IMG/VR virus record: IMGVR_UViG_3300009091_000007
Coordinates: 1-42,484 of that record
Reading direction: 5' to 3' (one strand)
Length of the DNA: 42,484 bases
Origin: a virus
Under the pieces are notes generated by a model. The model did no database searches. It was not told the DNA's origin and was given only the letters and a program-made list of their open reading frames with translations. Positions 7,407 through 17,618 of the stretch are shown in pieces (the first letter of the stretch is position 1; each line of letters begins with the position of its first letter). The position numbers and the translations under genes were made by a program.

Positions 7407-8338
7407 TCGTTCGTCTTTTCGATGTTGTCAAATTCTTCTTTACACTTGATGACGAACGATTTTCTTTTCTGAATTTTTCCGGCAAAATCTTGATTGTTTC
7501 TGTAAATCCTGAAATTGTTGTAACGCTCAAAGTTATAAACGTTGTAATCCGTTACCATACATACTTCAGCGAAAAGATAATCCATTATAGGTGTCATGGC
7601 TTGTTCGCTTGAAAGAAGATCAAGTTCAAGATCATATTCACGCGTCATGCGATCAAGTATTTGCATACGTTGACGCTGTGAACTGTTCAGTACAATGCCG
7701 TCATTTTCGATTGGTGAACCAGACCAGAAAAACGCACCCGGTAGTCGAATTTGTTGTTGCCAGTATTTAATCGCTTTACCTGCAACAACAGGGATCAATG
7801 TGCTGTAATCTTTTCCATGCAGCAATTTACCGTGATGTTGTGTTTCGATTCGCACAGTTCTGTTCGCAGCCCGATCAGTATATTGTTGCAATTTGAAGCA
7901 TGGCGTTCGTTCCTTCTGCACGATGTTGCCCAGCGAATCTTTGTTTATCAAAATTCCGTACCATTCACAGTAACCATAAAGATCGTAGATTTTTTTAGCT
8001 TGAAATTGGTAACCGTAGCAGCTTGTCATGTTGAACAGTATGCCGTGACTGTTGTTTGAAATCAATGCTGATTCAACGCCGTCTGCAACAACATAAACTT
8101 CGTGCGATCCACCGGTAACAGAATTCTGAAACAAGCTGAAGAAATCGTTCTTGCGTTTGTCTGTTCCAACTGTATCGGTGAACATTTTTAAGCACGGAAC
8201 GCACTGAATAATGCACGCACAAAAATCTTCGTCTTCAACCAAATCTGGTATCACAACAACAGGAATATCACGGCGAATTGTTGAATAATGTTTCGCGGTT
8301 TGAGGGTTTGAAGATGTAGGGAATAATTTTATTGCCAT
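7403..8338 (-). CDS. Distal tail or fibre-associated protein, last gene of the late operon
   Basis: The product is 311 aa. ATG at 8338 is preferred over 8377 because it begins 2 bp after the stop of the upstream gene and avoids overlap. The protein is soluble, with several Cys (CACIIQCVPC) and mixed alpha/beta composition. I recognise no family. It lies directly after two large tail proteins on the same strand, so it is probably a virion tail or adhesion component. Its TAA overlaps the TAG of the convergent glycosyltransferase gene. Confidence 0.72.
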   Translation of the reverse strand: MAIKLFPTSSNPQTAKHYSTIRRDIPVVVIPDLVEDEDFCACIIQCVPCLKMFTDTVGTDKRKNDFFSLFQNSVTGGSHEVYVVADGVESALISNNSHGILFNMTSCYGYQFQAKKIYDLYGYCEWYGILINKDSLGNIVQKERTPCFKLQQYTDRAANRTVRIETQHHGKLLHGKDYSTLIPVVAGKAIKYWQQQIRLPGAFFWSGSPIENDGIVLNSSQRQRMQILDRMTREYDLELDLLSSEQAMTPIMDYLFAEVCMVTDYNVYNFERYNNFRIYRNNQDFAGKIQKRKSFVIKCKEEFDNIEKTND

Positions 8339-8340
8339 GA

Positions 8341-10719
8341 CTATCTGTTTTCGTAAAGATGTGAAATAATATCCCAATTTTTTGTGGGATCAAGCGCCCC
8401 TTCTTTGACCAATGATTCGACGATAATTTTATCACCAGCAACGTCATGTGTGATCTTCACGTATGTTTGGCCGTCAAGTGGTTCAAGGGCGTTGCCGGAA
8501 TAACCCCAATCTTTGCTTGAATGCAGGCTGTACCCCGGCGCTGATCTGTCAGACCGAACAACTGTGTGTTCGGCTACCAAAAACGCAGTCGTCAACGCGC
8601 TGATTCCAGGTTCTGAATAGGTTGTTTCGATTCTGTTCTGTTTACCGTTGAAGTAAGGGATCAGTATGTTGTTTTCATCGTAGATTTTATGAACACCCAC
8701 GAAAACATTCGCGCCAGTGTTAACGTCGTAGTCGCGCACAACTGATTTTTCAGAATAGATTTCGTAAGTAGTATTTACACCCTGGTTGAAAACAGTCACT
8801 TCGATTTTGCAATAAATACCAAAATTCGCAACAGCCGAATAGTTCGATGTTTTGAAGTTCAAATTGTTGTTCGGCTTCGTATCGTCGAAGAACGGTGTGT
8901 AAGGAATTGTAGGGTTGAACAGCGTCGTGTCGTCCTTCATGCGTAGTGGGAACGTTAGCTGCCAAACTTGATCGCCAAATGATCCTGGCGGTTTTGCCTT
9001 AACTGTGTACTGCTTCGCGATGGCCGTCGGGTTGATATTGAAATCACGATACCCGGTAACGTTTACGATTTGATAAGAACAATCAAAAACAAATGCGTCA
9101 GCTATACTGAAAATACTAGAAAGCGGTAGATTAATTTCGTCAATAACACCTTCGACTTCTGTGGTTGCGTCATACGTGACGAGTTTCGCGACGATCTTTT
9201 CAACTGAATGCGTTTGGCCCACAACTTTGTGCAGGTTAAACGTTGCAAAAAATAATTCAATTCTATCGTTCCATAGTTTGAAATCTGAATTATCACTACC
9301 GCCACTGTTGGGTGTTTTTTCTGCTGTAAAACAGCCGATTCGGTGGCTTAAAATATTGCCTGAAATATCTGAATTCTTCGTGTATTGATTTACATCAACC
9401 CACACTGTTTTGCCGTCAGCAAGCGCAGCTGAAAGTGTTTGGTCACCAACAGACATAAAAATGCCGTAGCGATCACCGTTTGCAATGGCAGCTTTTTGTG
9501 CGGTTGAATAATCAATATCAAACATGATATCTAACTTCGTTGGGTCTGCGTTCAGCAGAACAAACACATCTTTGATGAAATCAACATCGACAAGCGCACC
9601 GCCTTCGACGGCAGTAGCTTGCGCGAAAACACGGTTAACTTCCCACGTATCACCATTGTTTGAATACTCCGTTTCTGTTGGCAATTTGGCTACGTAAAGA
9701 ATTATTTCTTGCCCAGCCGGAAAATTGGAGCCTGTTTTTTTAAGCTGAACGGTTACTGTATTCACAACGGTAGCTTCTAAACTTGCGAGTGCAACAGCCG
9801 CTGGGTTTTCGTAAGCCACCGAAAGGCAAGAATAAATTCCTGTTCCGTTTGAAAAACTTTTATCAATGTAGCCCAATGATCCGTTCGTGACGTTATCGTT
9901 GAACACACGGTATTCATTCGGGTCGGTTGAATCTGTTCCGAATTTGTATTGACAGATATACCGCATTGACATCGGCAGAATGAATGCGGGCGGTGGTGTG
10001 TTGTTAATTAAATAAGAAAGCCACCCAGCAAGGTGGAAATCAACGCGAAAAATGTGCTCTATTTCAAACGTAAAAGTGTAATCGTCTGCGGCTGTGCTTA
10101 CCCAAGAAGCAACAACCGATTCAGTAATTTCAGCCGAAGGCGTCATTGTCTTCGTTAATGTTACAGGACTAGCGCCAATTCCGTCTGCAAAATATGCCTG
10201 CGGCTGACCATCAAGCCACGACAAGAAGTTTGGGCCAGAAGTTGTGAGTGAAGGCGGCGGTAAGATATTCGGAACAATACCGAACTGAAAAATTAGCGAT
10301 GTTGGAACAGTTGTATTGTGAAATTTCAAGTCGTCATAAATCGTACCATCAACCAAAGTTCCACCACCGACGTCTGTACAAGTCATTGTTGGCCCCGAAA
10401 TATTTGTAATAGTTTCATCAAAGTCGGGGCCGGCGTCTTGAATTTTAATAGTGTCCCCAATTTTACCCAACTGTGTGGCCCAATTAAATGTGGGGTCTGA
10501 ATGAATAAAAAATATTTCACCAGTACCCTGAATAAACTGCACTGTATTAACAGTATCAGCATACACGAAAGTTTTGAACGTTATGGATGTTGAAAACTTC
10601 ACCCGTTCAAGCATATTCGCCTTGAAAAACGTGCTGTATTCACTAGGATCAACGGAAAAAGTAGGCCCGTTGCGCGGCTCCCTGTAAAATACCCGGTTGT
10701 TAACAGTTATTTGATTCAT
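8341..10719 (-). CDS. Large distal tail/baseplate-type structural protein
   Basis: The product is 792 aa, rich in Thr, Asn, Val and aromatic residues with a strongly beta-strand character, and no signal peptide or membrane segment. Many segments look like Ig-like or jelly-roll repeats, for example the TVQLKKTGSNFPAGQEIILYV stretch. It lies two genes downstream of the tape measure, the usual place for tail-tip, hub or receptor-contact proteins. The exact role (distal tail, tail-associated adhesin) is not resolved from sequence. Confidence 0.78.
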   Translation of the reverse strand: MNQITVNNRVFYREPRNGPTFSVDPSEYSTFFKANMLERVKFSTSITFKTFVYADTVNTVQFIQGTGEIFFIHSDPTFNWATQLGKIGDTIKIQDAGPDFDETITNISGPTMTCTDVGGGTLVDGTIYDDLKFHNTTVPTSLIFQFGIVPNILPPPSLTTSGPNFLSWLDGQPQAYFADGIGASPVTLTKTMTPSAEITESVVASWVSTAADDYTFTFEIEHIFRVDFHLAGWLSYLINNTPPPAFILPMSMRYICQYKFGTDSTDPNEYRVFNDNVTNGSLGYIDKSFSNGTGIYSCLSVAYENPAAVALASLEATVVNTVTVQLKKTGSNFPAGQEIILYVAKLPTETEYSNNGDTWEVNRVFAQATAVEGGALVDVDFIKDVFVLLNADPTKLDIMFDIDYSTAQKAAIANGDRYGIFMSVGDQTLSAALADGKTVWVDVNQYTKNSDISGNILSHRIGCFTAEKTPNSGGSDNSDFKLWNDRIELFFATFNLHKVVGQTHSVEKIVAKLVTYDATTEVEGVIDEINLPLSSIFSIADAFVFDCSYQIVNVTGYRDFNINPTAIAKQYTVKAKPPGSFGDQVWQLTFPLRMKDDTTLFNPTIPYTPFFDDTKPNNNLNFKTSNYSAVANFGIYCKIEVTVFNQGVNTTYEIYSEKSVVRDYDVNTGANVFVGVHKIYDENNILIPYFNGKQNRIETTYSEPGISALTTAFLVAEHTVVRSDRSAPGYSLHSSKDWGYSGNALEPLDGQTYVKITHDVAGDKIIVESLVKEGALDPTKNWDIISHLYENR

Positions 10720-10731
10720 GCTGCAAAGTTA

Positions 10732-12555
10732 TTAAATTTCAATTTCCGTGATGTTCGTATCGAAAGGGTCTTGCACCTTTATGTTTGTCGTGGCTTCGTG
10801 ACCATTTTCAACATAATTAACGAAAGTAAAATGCGCTTTTTTTCCATCAAGATCAAAATACGGGTTACCTTCTGTTTGGATTGCCGTTTTAACACTCCAT
10901 TTTGTGCGAAGTCCTTCAACCAATCTGTACTGACCTTTGAATTCATTAATATCGGCAGGGCTGAAAGGTTTGTAATAATTGTTATACAAGGGCTTTGCGC
11001 CTATGAAGTCTTTGAAATTTTCAGGAATTCGGTACGTGTAGCCGATACTTGGTTTATAAACCTGTTTAAGATATAGCACTTTAGGAATGGCCCAGCTATC
11101 ATCTTCTACCTTCAGCACGCCATCGCGGTGAGTAAGCGCAGCATTCAAACCTGTTTGGTCAAGAATTTCTTGAAGTGCTGCTAATGCGTCAGCGCCTGGG
11201 CCTGAATTACTAATGTCAGTATAATAAGCGTTGAATTTGTCCTTAACCGCCTGCAAATACGTGTTAAAATTAGCCGTGACGCCTTCAAACAGTTCAGCCA
11301 TGTTGTCGAACGTTTTCTTTCGCACACACATAGCCCAGGGAATTTCGAGGTTGTCGATTTTCTTCAGCAAATTCATTTTCGGGTTCAACTCCGTAATCAA
11401 TTTACGACGCACTTCATGGCTGTCGCCGTTCTTTTCGGTAAGCGTGTGCGCATCACTCATGTCGTACTGATAATTAAGCATGACTGTACCTTTCACTTCA
11501 TCTGTATCGTCCCTGTAAAATCCATTAGCCTGCTGTTTAACCGTTCTAATAAGTTCGTTGTTTGCCTGGTAAACTGGCGACGTTACCCAATAAGGGTCGC
11601 TTCGTGTCTTCAAATGCACCGTCGTGCCGGTTATTGCCGTTTTCAGGTTAGTCATGATATCAATATTTTCAAGCGCTGTACCTATAATATAACCAGAATC
11701 ATTACGCTTGAATTCACCTGTGACCGGCAAATATTGCATAAGCAAACCAGGGTTTTCGTTCTGCGATCCTATTAAATAAGTATTGCTGGCCCAATCGTCA
11801 AGAATTCCGAACTGAACCGAATACCCTTTTGACCCGAAAGCCTTCGTGAATAATTTCTTCACTGAAATCCCTTTATAGTACCGAATCGTCGGGAAAAGTA
11901 AATCGCGAATCAGCGCCCATTGCTGCATAAGCCCCTTAATTGTTAGCCATGCGTTAAGTATGACTACGCCTAATTCGATGACAGCAATAGCAATGCCCAA
12001 ACTTAACAGGTTCGCGATGGCTCCCAATATGTTTGAAAAAATCTGCGTCATCGACTGCACAACCGTGAAGGCGAACTGCGAAATAATAAGCGTTCGTTCA
12101 CGTATGTTTTTTTTGCTTTCGATGATAAAAGGAACGTCGATATAATCGCCCGGCACTAAGTTACCGTTCTTTACAAGCGCCCCTTGTGTCATGACTGCGA
12201 TTTCATCAAGCACCGTTTTAGGATCACTTAGCTGCACAACAGGACACTGAAGTTTAACAGGGTTTTGCGTTGAATCATATTCAAGTTCGCGAAGATTCAA
12301 GTACCCATTAAATGCGATCAATGTAAGACCACCTTCAGTCAATGTGATTCTGTACGGCATACCGTTGTGAACGCCGTAGGTTGCTTTCCATGCGAGAATT
12401 GCAACAGCCGTTTTACCGGAAAAAGTGAACACGTTGCTTGTCATTGTTGTTTCAACAACGCCATCATTCAGCACAGCATCAAGGCCGTTTTCCTGCCATT
12501 CGTCAGGCGGGTTCAAATTCTGGAACGGGTTACCGTATGCGTGTATTTGTGCCAT
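10732..12555 (-). CDS. Tail protein downstream of the tape measure
   Basis: The product is 607 aa. The N-terminal 150 residues are beta-rich. Residues about 160-230 form a hydrophobic helical block (FTVVQSMTQIFSNIL...LGIAIAVIELGVVILN), which is unusual for a baseplate protein. The rest is a mixed domain with a helical segment around residues 400-450. Its stop-start spacing to the tape measure is zero (12555/12556), so the genes are tightly coupled. Position suggests a distal-tail or tail-tip protein, and the hydrophobic block may act at the host membrane during DNA entry. Confidence 0.75.
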   Translation of the reverse strand: MAQIHAYGNPFQNLNPPDEWQENGLDAVLNDGVVETTMTSNVFTFSGKTAVAILAWKATYGVHNGMPYRITLTEGGLTLIAFNGYLNLRELEYDSTQNPVKLQCPVVQLSDPKTVLDEIAVMTQGALVKNGNLVPGDYIDVPFIIESKKNIRERTLIISQFAFTVVQSMTQIFSNILGAIANLLSLGIAIAVIELGVVILNAWLTIKGLMQQWALIRDLLFPTIRYYKGISVKKLFTKAFGSKGYSVQFGILDDWASNTYLIGSQNENPGLLMQYLPVTGEFKRNDSGYIIGTALENIDIMTNLKTAITGTTVHLKTRSDPYWVTSPVYQANNELIRTVKQQANGFYRDDTDEVKGTVMLNYQYDMSDAHTLTEKNGDSHEVRRKLITELNPKMNLLKKIDNLEIPWAMCVRKKTFDNMAELFEGVTANFNTYLQAVKDKFNAYYTDISNSGPGADALAALQEILDQTGLNAALTHRDGVLKVEDDSWAIPKVLYLKQVYKPSIGYTYRIPENFKDFIGAKPLYNNYYKPFSPADINEFKGQYRLVEGLRTKWSVKTAIQTEGNPYFDLDGKKAHFTFVNYVENGHEATTNIKVQDPFDTNITEIEI

Positions 12556-15500
12556 CTATTTTCCGCGTTTAACGTTGTACCTTACTTTTTCCTTACGCAA
12601 TCTACTTTTGTACTGATATTCAAAATAACCGACGATAGAATTAAAATGACTTACCTGGCGCGGTTGATTTTCTGGCGCAGTGTTACTGATTACCTGGTCA
12701 AGTTTGCCCGCAAGTTTTTCATTCGTTCCGTTCAGATTGATCGACGGCAGCATTTGACCGCCGTTAGGTATAGCCAGACGAAGTGATTGCGGTAAAATAC
12801 CATTTTTCACCATGTTCACAACGTCCTGAATTGAACGCTTACCTTTTTGAACACCAAGGTCTCGCATCTGTGCGCCTGTAACAATACCTTCATTATCATC
12901 AACCCGGACGAAATGACCGTCGCGCGTGTTAGTGTGACCCAATTCGTCAGCGACACTGTACGGCGTTCCTTCGTAGAACTGCGGCAGATTCTTCGCAAAA
13001 CTCATGATATCACTAAGATTATTTTTAATGTCCGCAACACTGTGGCCGTCTGACAACAATTTCATTGCAGCAATGGTAAGTTCAAGTTCACGTTTACGCG
13101 CTTCAAGTTTTTCAATTTCAAGTTGTGCTTTTTTCTGAGCATCACGTTCTGCTTCGATGGATTCGGTAGCATTCAGACCACGTTCTTCAGCGATCTGGCG
13201 AAGCTCGTTTTCCATATCCTTAGAATCGCCGTAAATATCTTCTTGATTCTTAATTTGCCGATCAATCAAGGCTGTCTGTGTTTCAAGTATTTCAGTCAGA
13301 GTTTTTGTCAAATCTTGAAATGATTTTTCAAGCGATTCCATCGCCTTCTTTTTCATTTCTTCTTTCTTCTTCAAAAGTTCTTCTTCTTCAGTCAACAGCG
13401 CACGGTTCAGCGCAAGGTTCGCTTCCATGTATTCGGCAGAATATTCACCGAACAATCGCAGCGCTTCTTCGTTTTCAAACTTCAAGTTATCAAGACGTTG
13501 TTTGCGCAGCGCTTCTTCAATTTCTGTGCGATTCTTGCCTTCTTTCAATAGGAAATTTTCAAGATTCAATATTCCTTCTTCGTTGGCTTGCTTCAGGTCT
13601 TCAAAATATCGCCGGTCAATTTCCAATTGTGTTTTAAAATTTTCTTGCTTTTGTTCCGCAAGCGCCTTGTTCAAGGCCAAATTAGCGGTAACATATTCGT
13701 CAGAATATTCGCCAAACAATTCAAGCGCTTTTTCGTTTTCGCTTTTCAAAATTTCAAGACGAGCTTCAGCCATGATTATGGCTAGTTCTTCTTGGTCAGC
13801 GCCCGCCTTTATGGCGTTATTTTCAATAACCTTCAGGTTGTTTTGATTGTTTTCTTGATACCGCTTGAAATAATCCGTATCAAGTTCAAGTTGCGTTTTC
13901 TTTTTCTTTTCGGCGTCACCTTCACCGCCCGCAAATTCACGTTCAACAAAACTAAACGGCGTTAAACCGCCCATGCTTTTCTTCAGTTCTTCAATGCGTG
14001 CATTAATGTCAGGAATACTATTAAACCCTTCTTCGTCAATATTAAAATTGATATCCTGACCACCGCCGCTTTTGATTTGTAAATCAAGCGCCGCTAATTG
14101 ATCCCTTAAGTCTTTTAACTGGTCTGCTTTTGTCTGAATATTTCCAGTAGCATCTGGAATGCCTGGAACAAATCCCTGGGCTTCTAAATCTTTGATTTGC
14201 TGCCTTAGTTGTACCTGTTGTTGAAGCAATCTGTTTCTTCTTTCTTCATTAATTGGGTCTAATTTATTTTCAAGCAAGATTCTTTTTTCCAAAAGCGCGT
14301 TAATTTCTTCTTCAACCAATCGCACCCGGATTTTCATTTCCATGTTCTTGATGACGACCGCTAACGCTTCAGACAACTGCCTGTTAAATTCAATATCGTT
14401 CTTCAAATCCTTCAGGTAAATACCATACGTAGCACTTAATTCCTTTATTCCTTTTTTTCGTTCGTCGGTTCCGTGTTTGGTTGCGGCAAGAGCATCGAAA
14501 ACAGCAGTCAATTGCGCTTCTTCCTTCGCCATTTCGGCTGTCAGTTTTTTGTTCACATTGGTAAGGCCCAGCGCTTCTTCTTCAAGATCACCCATTCCTT
14601 CAGCGGTTGCGTCAACAGCTTCTTCGGTTGACCAAAATAAACTGACGAGTGTACCCACAGCCGAAAGGATTGCCAGAAAAGGAATTTTTTTCAACGTATC
14701 GCCAAAGGCTTTTGCTGAAATAGTACCCATTCTGAAGGCTTTCGCTGAAGCCATCATTGCTTTTGTTGAAGCGATAAGGCTAGGGATCAAGCCCGCGCGA
14801 ACAAGTTTCATGTTCTTGTCAAGTTCGTAACGCCAAAGTTTTTGTTGAATGGTAAACGCAAGCCATGCGCGTATTGCGCCCCAGACAACCTTGATGATTG
14901 TTTCAAGGTTATTTGTTACAAATTTGATCGTTCCCTTCAAAAGTCCCAGCGTACTTGTGCTTTCAGACCATTTGATTATTAGATTTTCCCACCCAGCTTT
15001 CAGACCTTTCACAGCCATTGTCATGGTGTTGCTGTTGATAGCGGCTTGATCTGTCGCGACTGACGTGCCAGTTACCCCGGCAGTGTATTGGTTCATCAAG
15101 TCGATGTTTGAAAGCAATATACGGCCCGTTGAAATGTTTTCTGCACCGAAAGTTTTCTGAAGGAATGCGTCCTGTTCCATCGCTGACCCGTAAGATTCCA
15201 TTTTTGTACGCGCTTCTTCAAGCGCATCGTTGATGACGAACTGACCGGAAGCGTAACCCATACCGGCCTGCTGTAATTTCAGGATTGACCCGCGTAATTT
15301 TGTACCAGCTTCAGCGCCAATGACACCAAACTTGCCTAAAACTTCAATAAGTGCAACAGATTGTTCAAGCGATATGTTCGCGCCAGCAGCAACAGAACCG
15401 AAGTTTTTCATTGCTTCAGATACGTCAACCACACCAGCAGACCCGACAAGGGAACCAGCCGCTAAAACGTTCATAACGCGTTCCGCTTGATCTGCGCCCA

Positions 15501-16506
15501 GACTAAATTGATTCATGGCAGATGCCATTGCAAGCGTCGAATTCTCAATTGTATCGCCAGATGCTTTTGATAAAATAATTGCCGCTTCAGCTACCTGTTG
15601 CAGCCCTGCCGAATCCTTCAATAATTGTGGCATTTGTGACCCGACGATTTCAAATAGCTTAGTTGTTTCAGTGATCGAAACACCCATAGCATCAGCAGTG
15701 TCAATAACTTTGCCTTTTAAGTCTTCAAGGTCTTGCCCAACAGCGCCAGTAATAGCACTCATTGATTGCGTCGCTTTTTCGTAGTCGGTAATTATTCCCA
15801 GCGAACTTGAAAGCAATGTGAACACGCCAAACGATAGCCCCAATGCGCCTAATGTACGCGTAAGGCCACCAAGCGCTCGTTCGTATTGACCGACTTTATC
15901 CTGGTGCATTCCCAGATTTCGGTTTGCTTTATCCCGAACAGCGTTGAGCTGAAGAATTTCTTGCCGCAATGCGCGGGCCTGTATAGTTTCACCCTTTTCT
16001 GACGCAACAAGGTCGCGATAAGTGGCTGTTAATGTCTTGATTTTAGTCTGAAGTTGATGATAAGCGGAACCGTTTAGCTTTGTTTGCTTTTCTTCTTTTT
16101 CCGCAGCCTTACGGGCTTTTTCTCGTTCTTGCTGAAGCATTCGTTCTGTACGAATCTTCTGTTGCTTCAGTTTTTCTTCAGTAATTATCGCTTTGTTAAG
16201 TTGATCTTCAGCCTTGATTTCGGCCTGTACCAACTTCAGATTCGCTTGCGTTACTTTATTAAGTTCCTTGTCGATTTTCATCTTAGAAACAAGTGCCTGG
16301 GCCGCTTGTTTTTCAGCAGCAGCAAGTTCAAGATACCCTTTAGCGTTGTTCTTTGTGTTTTGAGCAAGTATTTTTTGATTCTTGATAACAATGGTCAGTG
16401 AATCTGAAAAGACTTTTGCGGCCTCTGTTGAAAGCTGAATGTCGGCCCGGAAATCTTTACTGATTCCAGGTTCAAAAAGTTCGTTACTCTTTATCGCTTG
16501 TGACAT
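12556..16506 (-). CDS. Tail tape measure protein
   Basis: The product is 1316 aa. I chose the ATG at 16506 (MSQAIKSNELFEP) over 16611 because the longer version would overlap the upstream gene by 128 bp. The N-terminal third is coiled coil. A TP901/lambdoid tape-measure core follows (TQSMSAITGAVGQDLEDLKGK...), with conserved AATQMSAAM-like helices (STLAMASAMNQFSLGADQA). Hydrophobic segments lie after the coiled coil and in the middle. Two 88-residue units near residues 915-1040 repeat each other. Tape measures set tail length: 1316 residues gives about 200 nm at 0.15 nm per residue. It overlaps the upstream gene by 23 bp. Confidence 0.93.
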   Translation of the reverse strand: MSQAIKSNELFEPGISKDFRADIQLSTEAAKVFSDSLTIVIKNQKILAQNTKNNAKGYLELAAAEKQAAQALVSKMKIDKELNKVTQANLKLVQAEIKAEDQLNKAIITEEKLKQQKIRTERMLQQEREKARKAAEKEEKQTKLNGSAYHQLQTKIKTLTATYRDLVASEKGETIQARALRQEILQLNAVRDKANRNLGMHQDKVGQYERALGGLTRTLGALGLSFGVFTLLSSSLGIITDYEKATQSMSAITGAVGQDLEDLKGKVIDTADAMGVSITETTKLFEIVGSQMPQLLKDSAGLQQVAEAAIILSKASGDTIENSTLAMASAMNQFSLGADQAERVMNVLAAGSLVGSAGVVDVSEAMKNFGSVAAGANISLEQSVALIEVLGKFGVIGAEAGTKLRGSILKLQQAGMGYASGQFVINDALEEARTKMESYGSAMEQDAFLQKTFGAENISTGRILLSNIDLMNQYTAGVTGTSVATDQAAINSNTMTMAVKGLKAGWENLIIKWSESTSTLGLLKGTIKFVTNNLETIIKVVWGAIRAWLAFTIQQKLWRYELDKNMKLVRAGLIPSLIASTKAMMASAKAFRMGTISAKAFGDTLKKIPFLAILSAVGTLVSLFWSTEEAVDATAEGMGDLEEEALGLTNVNKKLTAEMAKEEAQLTAVFDALAATKHGTDERKKGIKELSATYGIYLKDLKNDIEFNRQLSEALAVVIKNMEMKIRVRLVEEEINALLEKRILLENKLDPINEERRNRLLQQQVQLRQQIKDLEAQGFVPGIPDATGNIQTKADQLKDLRDQLAALDLQIKSGGGQDINFNIDEEGFNSIPDINARIEELKKSMGGLTPFSFVEREFAGGEGDAEKKKKTQLELDTDYFKRYQENNQNNLKVIENNAIKAGADQEELAIIMAEARLEILKSENEKALELFGEYSDEYVTANLALNKALAEQKQENFKTQLEIDRRYFEDLKQANEEGILNLENFLLKEGKNRTEIEEALRKQRLDNLKFENEEALRLFGEYSAEYMEANLALNRALLTEEEELLKKKEEMKKKAMESLEKSFQDLTKTLTEILETQTALIDRQIKNQEDIYGDSKDMENELRQIAEERGLNATESIEAERDAQKKAQLEIEKLEARKRELELTIAAMKLLSDGHSVADIKNNLSDIMSFAKNLPQFYEGTPYSVADELGHTNTRDGHFVRVDDNEGIVTGAQMRDLGVQKGKRSIQDVVNMVKNGILPQSLRLAIPNGGQMLPSINLNGTNEKLAGKLDQVISNTAPENQPRQVSHFNSIVGYFEYQYKSRLRKEKVRYNVKRGK
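13399..13763 (-). repeat. Tandem 88-codon repeat in the tape measure gene
   Basis: Segments around 13399-13499 and 13663-13763 match with a constant offset of 264 bp. They encode LKFENEEALRLFGEYSAEYM and LKSENEKALELFGEYSDEYV, each followed by an A/E-NLALN-ALA/LT block. The spacing is in frame (88 residues). This is an internal duplication of a coiled-coil unit. Confidence 0.8.
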
Positions 16507-17089
16507 CTTTATCGTATTTTGCGGTGATTGCTGCGTTTCTATCGTTGACGACCTCCGTAATTTGCAGGAACTCGAATAAGGTGGTGGTGGTTGGATCAAT
16601 TGGCTGTTCAAAAGCCATTCGCACCTGCATTCTGTATTTCACAAAATCAAGTGCTGAATCATCCGGTACATACATGAGGTTTTCGATCATGGCCCGGTAG
16701 TTATTAATCCAATTCATTTGATGTTCTTCGCCGTCCGCGTACAACTCGTATGCTTCCATCAGCATAAGGGTCAAATCGCGGTATTTTTCCATCTTGTCGC
16801 TGATGCCTGTAATTCTGCTATAATCGTCGTGAAGATCAAAATAGGCTTCGCGTAGTACAGCAGCGCTGACAATCCTGTTGCGGTCTTCTTCATCGCGAAT
16901 AAGCCAGCGAGGGTCGCCCGTTTCATTGAGTTGCTCCCATGCTTCAAGCATGATCGTGCGGGTACTGTTTGTAATACGTAATTCTGTCAGCCTTTTACGG
17001 CCTTTCATGTACCGGTTGTAAATGAATAAACCTGTCGCGAAAGTAACAGGTAGAAAAACCAGAAGAAGTATGTATTGTAACCAGTTCAT
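16484..17089 (-). CDS. Tail-assembly-position protein with N-terminal membrane helix
   Basis: The product is 201 aa from the ATG at 17089, which overlaps the upstream stop as TGATG (a longer frame begins at TTG 17092). Residues 2-27 form a hydrophobic helix (WLQYILLLVFLPVTFATGLFIYN) followed by basic residues. The rest is acidic and helical. It sits between tail-tube and tape-measure genes, the slot of tail assembly chaperones, but a membrane anchor is atypical for those. No frameshift site was identified. Assignment to a tail function is by position. Confidence 0.68.
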   Translation of the reverse strand: MNWLQYILLLVFLPVTFATGLFIYNRYMKGRKRLTELRITNSTRTIMLEAWEQLNETGDPRWLIRDEEDRNRIVSAAVLREAYFDLHDDYSRITGISDKMEKYRDLTLMLMEAYELYADGEEHQMNWINNYRAMIENLMYVPDDSALDFVKYRMQVRMAFEQPIDPTTTTLFEFLQITEVVNDRNAAITAKYDKDVTSDKE

Positions 17090-17556
17090 CAATCAAGCAG
17101 GTGTTTTAATATTTTTTGTTTGTAGAACGAAAGCATAAAAAGCGCAAGCGTTCGTTTATTCTCAAAGGTTAAGCCCTCAATTTCTTTACCCCATTCGACC
17201 AGCAAATCAGTCGATCCCTTCATGTGTTCAGATTCAATTTCAAACTGTTCGCCGGTGATACGGACGACCTCGAAAGAATCGTGAAATTTTCCGGTGTCGT
17301 GTAGATCGATGCTGGTGGGCGACTTCTTTTTACCTTTTTGCATCGTGCTGGGCGCATATTCACCACCCTTTTCGTACAGCGGTGTTTCTTCAGAATCCAT
17401 GAAGTAAACCGTCATTTGTTCAACGTTCAGCTTGACAGCGAAATCCCTAACTTCTTTCTTTGACATGACCTGCACGAAAAGACTTTGTTCGCTAATCAGC
17501 GCCGCACGCCGCAGCAACTTACCAACACGCGTCTTTTCAAGTAGTCCTATTCCCAT
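17089..17556 (-). CDS. Putative tail-completion or head-tail joining protein
   Basis: The product is 155 aa. It has a basic helical N-terminus, then a beta-rich middle with IDLHDTGKFHDSFEV and FEIES, the arrangement seen in HK97 gp10-like/tail-completion proteins of Bacteroidetes phages. The C-terminus is helical. It lies downstream of the tail-tube pair and a terminator, and upstream of the tape measure. The functional name is tentative. Confidence 0.62.
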   Translation of the reverse strand: MGIGLLEKTRVGKLLRRAALISEQSLFVQVMSKKEVRDFAVKLNVEQMTVYFMDSEETPLYEKGGEYAPSTMQKGKKKSPTSIDLHDTGKFHDSFEVVRITGEQFEIESEHMKGSTDLLVEWGKEIEGLTFENKRTLALFMLSFYKQKILKHLLD

Positions 17557-17566
17557 ATTGTCAAAA

Positions 17567-17598
17567 AAAAGCCCGACCGTTTTAACGACCGGGCTTTT
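17567..17598 (-). terminator. Intrinsic terminator after the tail-tube gene pair
   Basis: Arms GCCCGACCGTT and AACGACCGGGC pair with a 2-nt internal mismatch and AAA/TTT extensions. On the minus strand the hairpin is followed by a run of eight T. It ends or attenuates the major tail transcript before the downstream tail genes. Confidence 0.75.
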
Positions 17599-17618
17599 AT
17601 ATTTTTTTACCGTTTTGC

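Noticed and set aside
10318-10500. 60-codon plus-strand frame inside the 792-aa tail gene
   Set aside because: It is a short antisense frame in the middle of a confident minus-strand structural gene, with no supporting signal.
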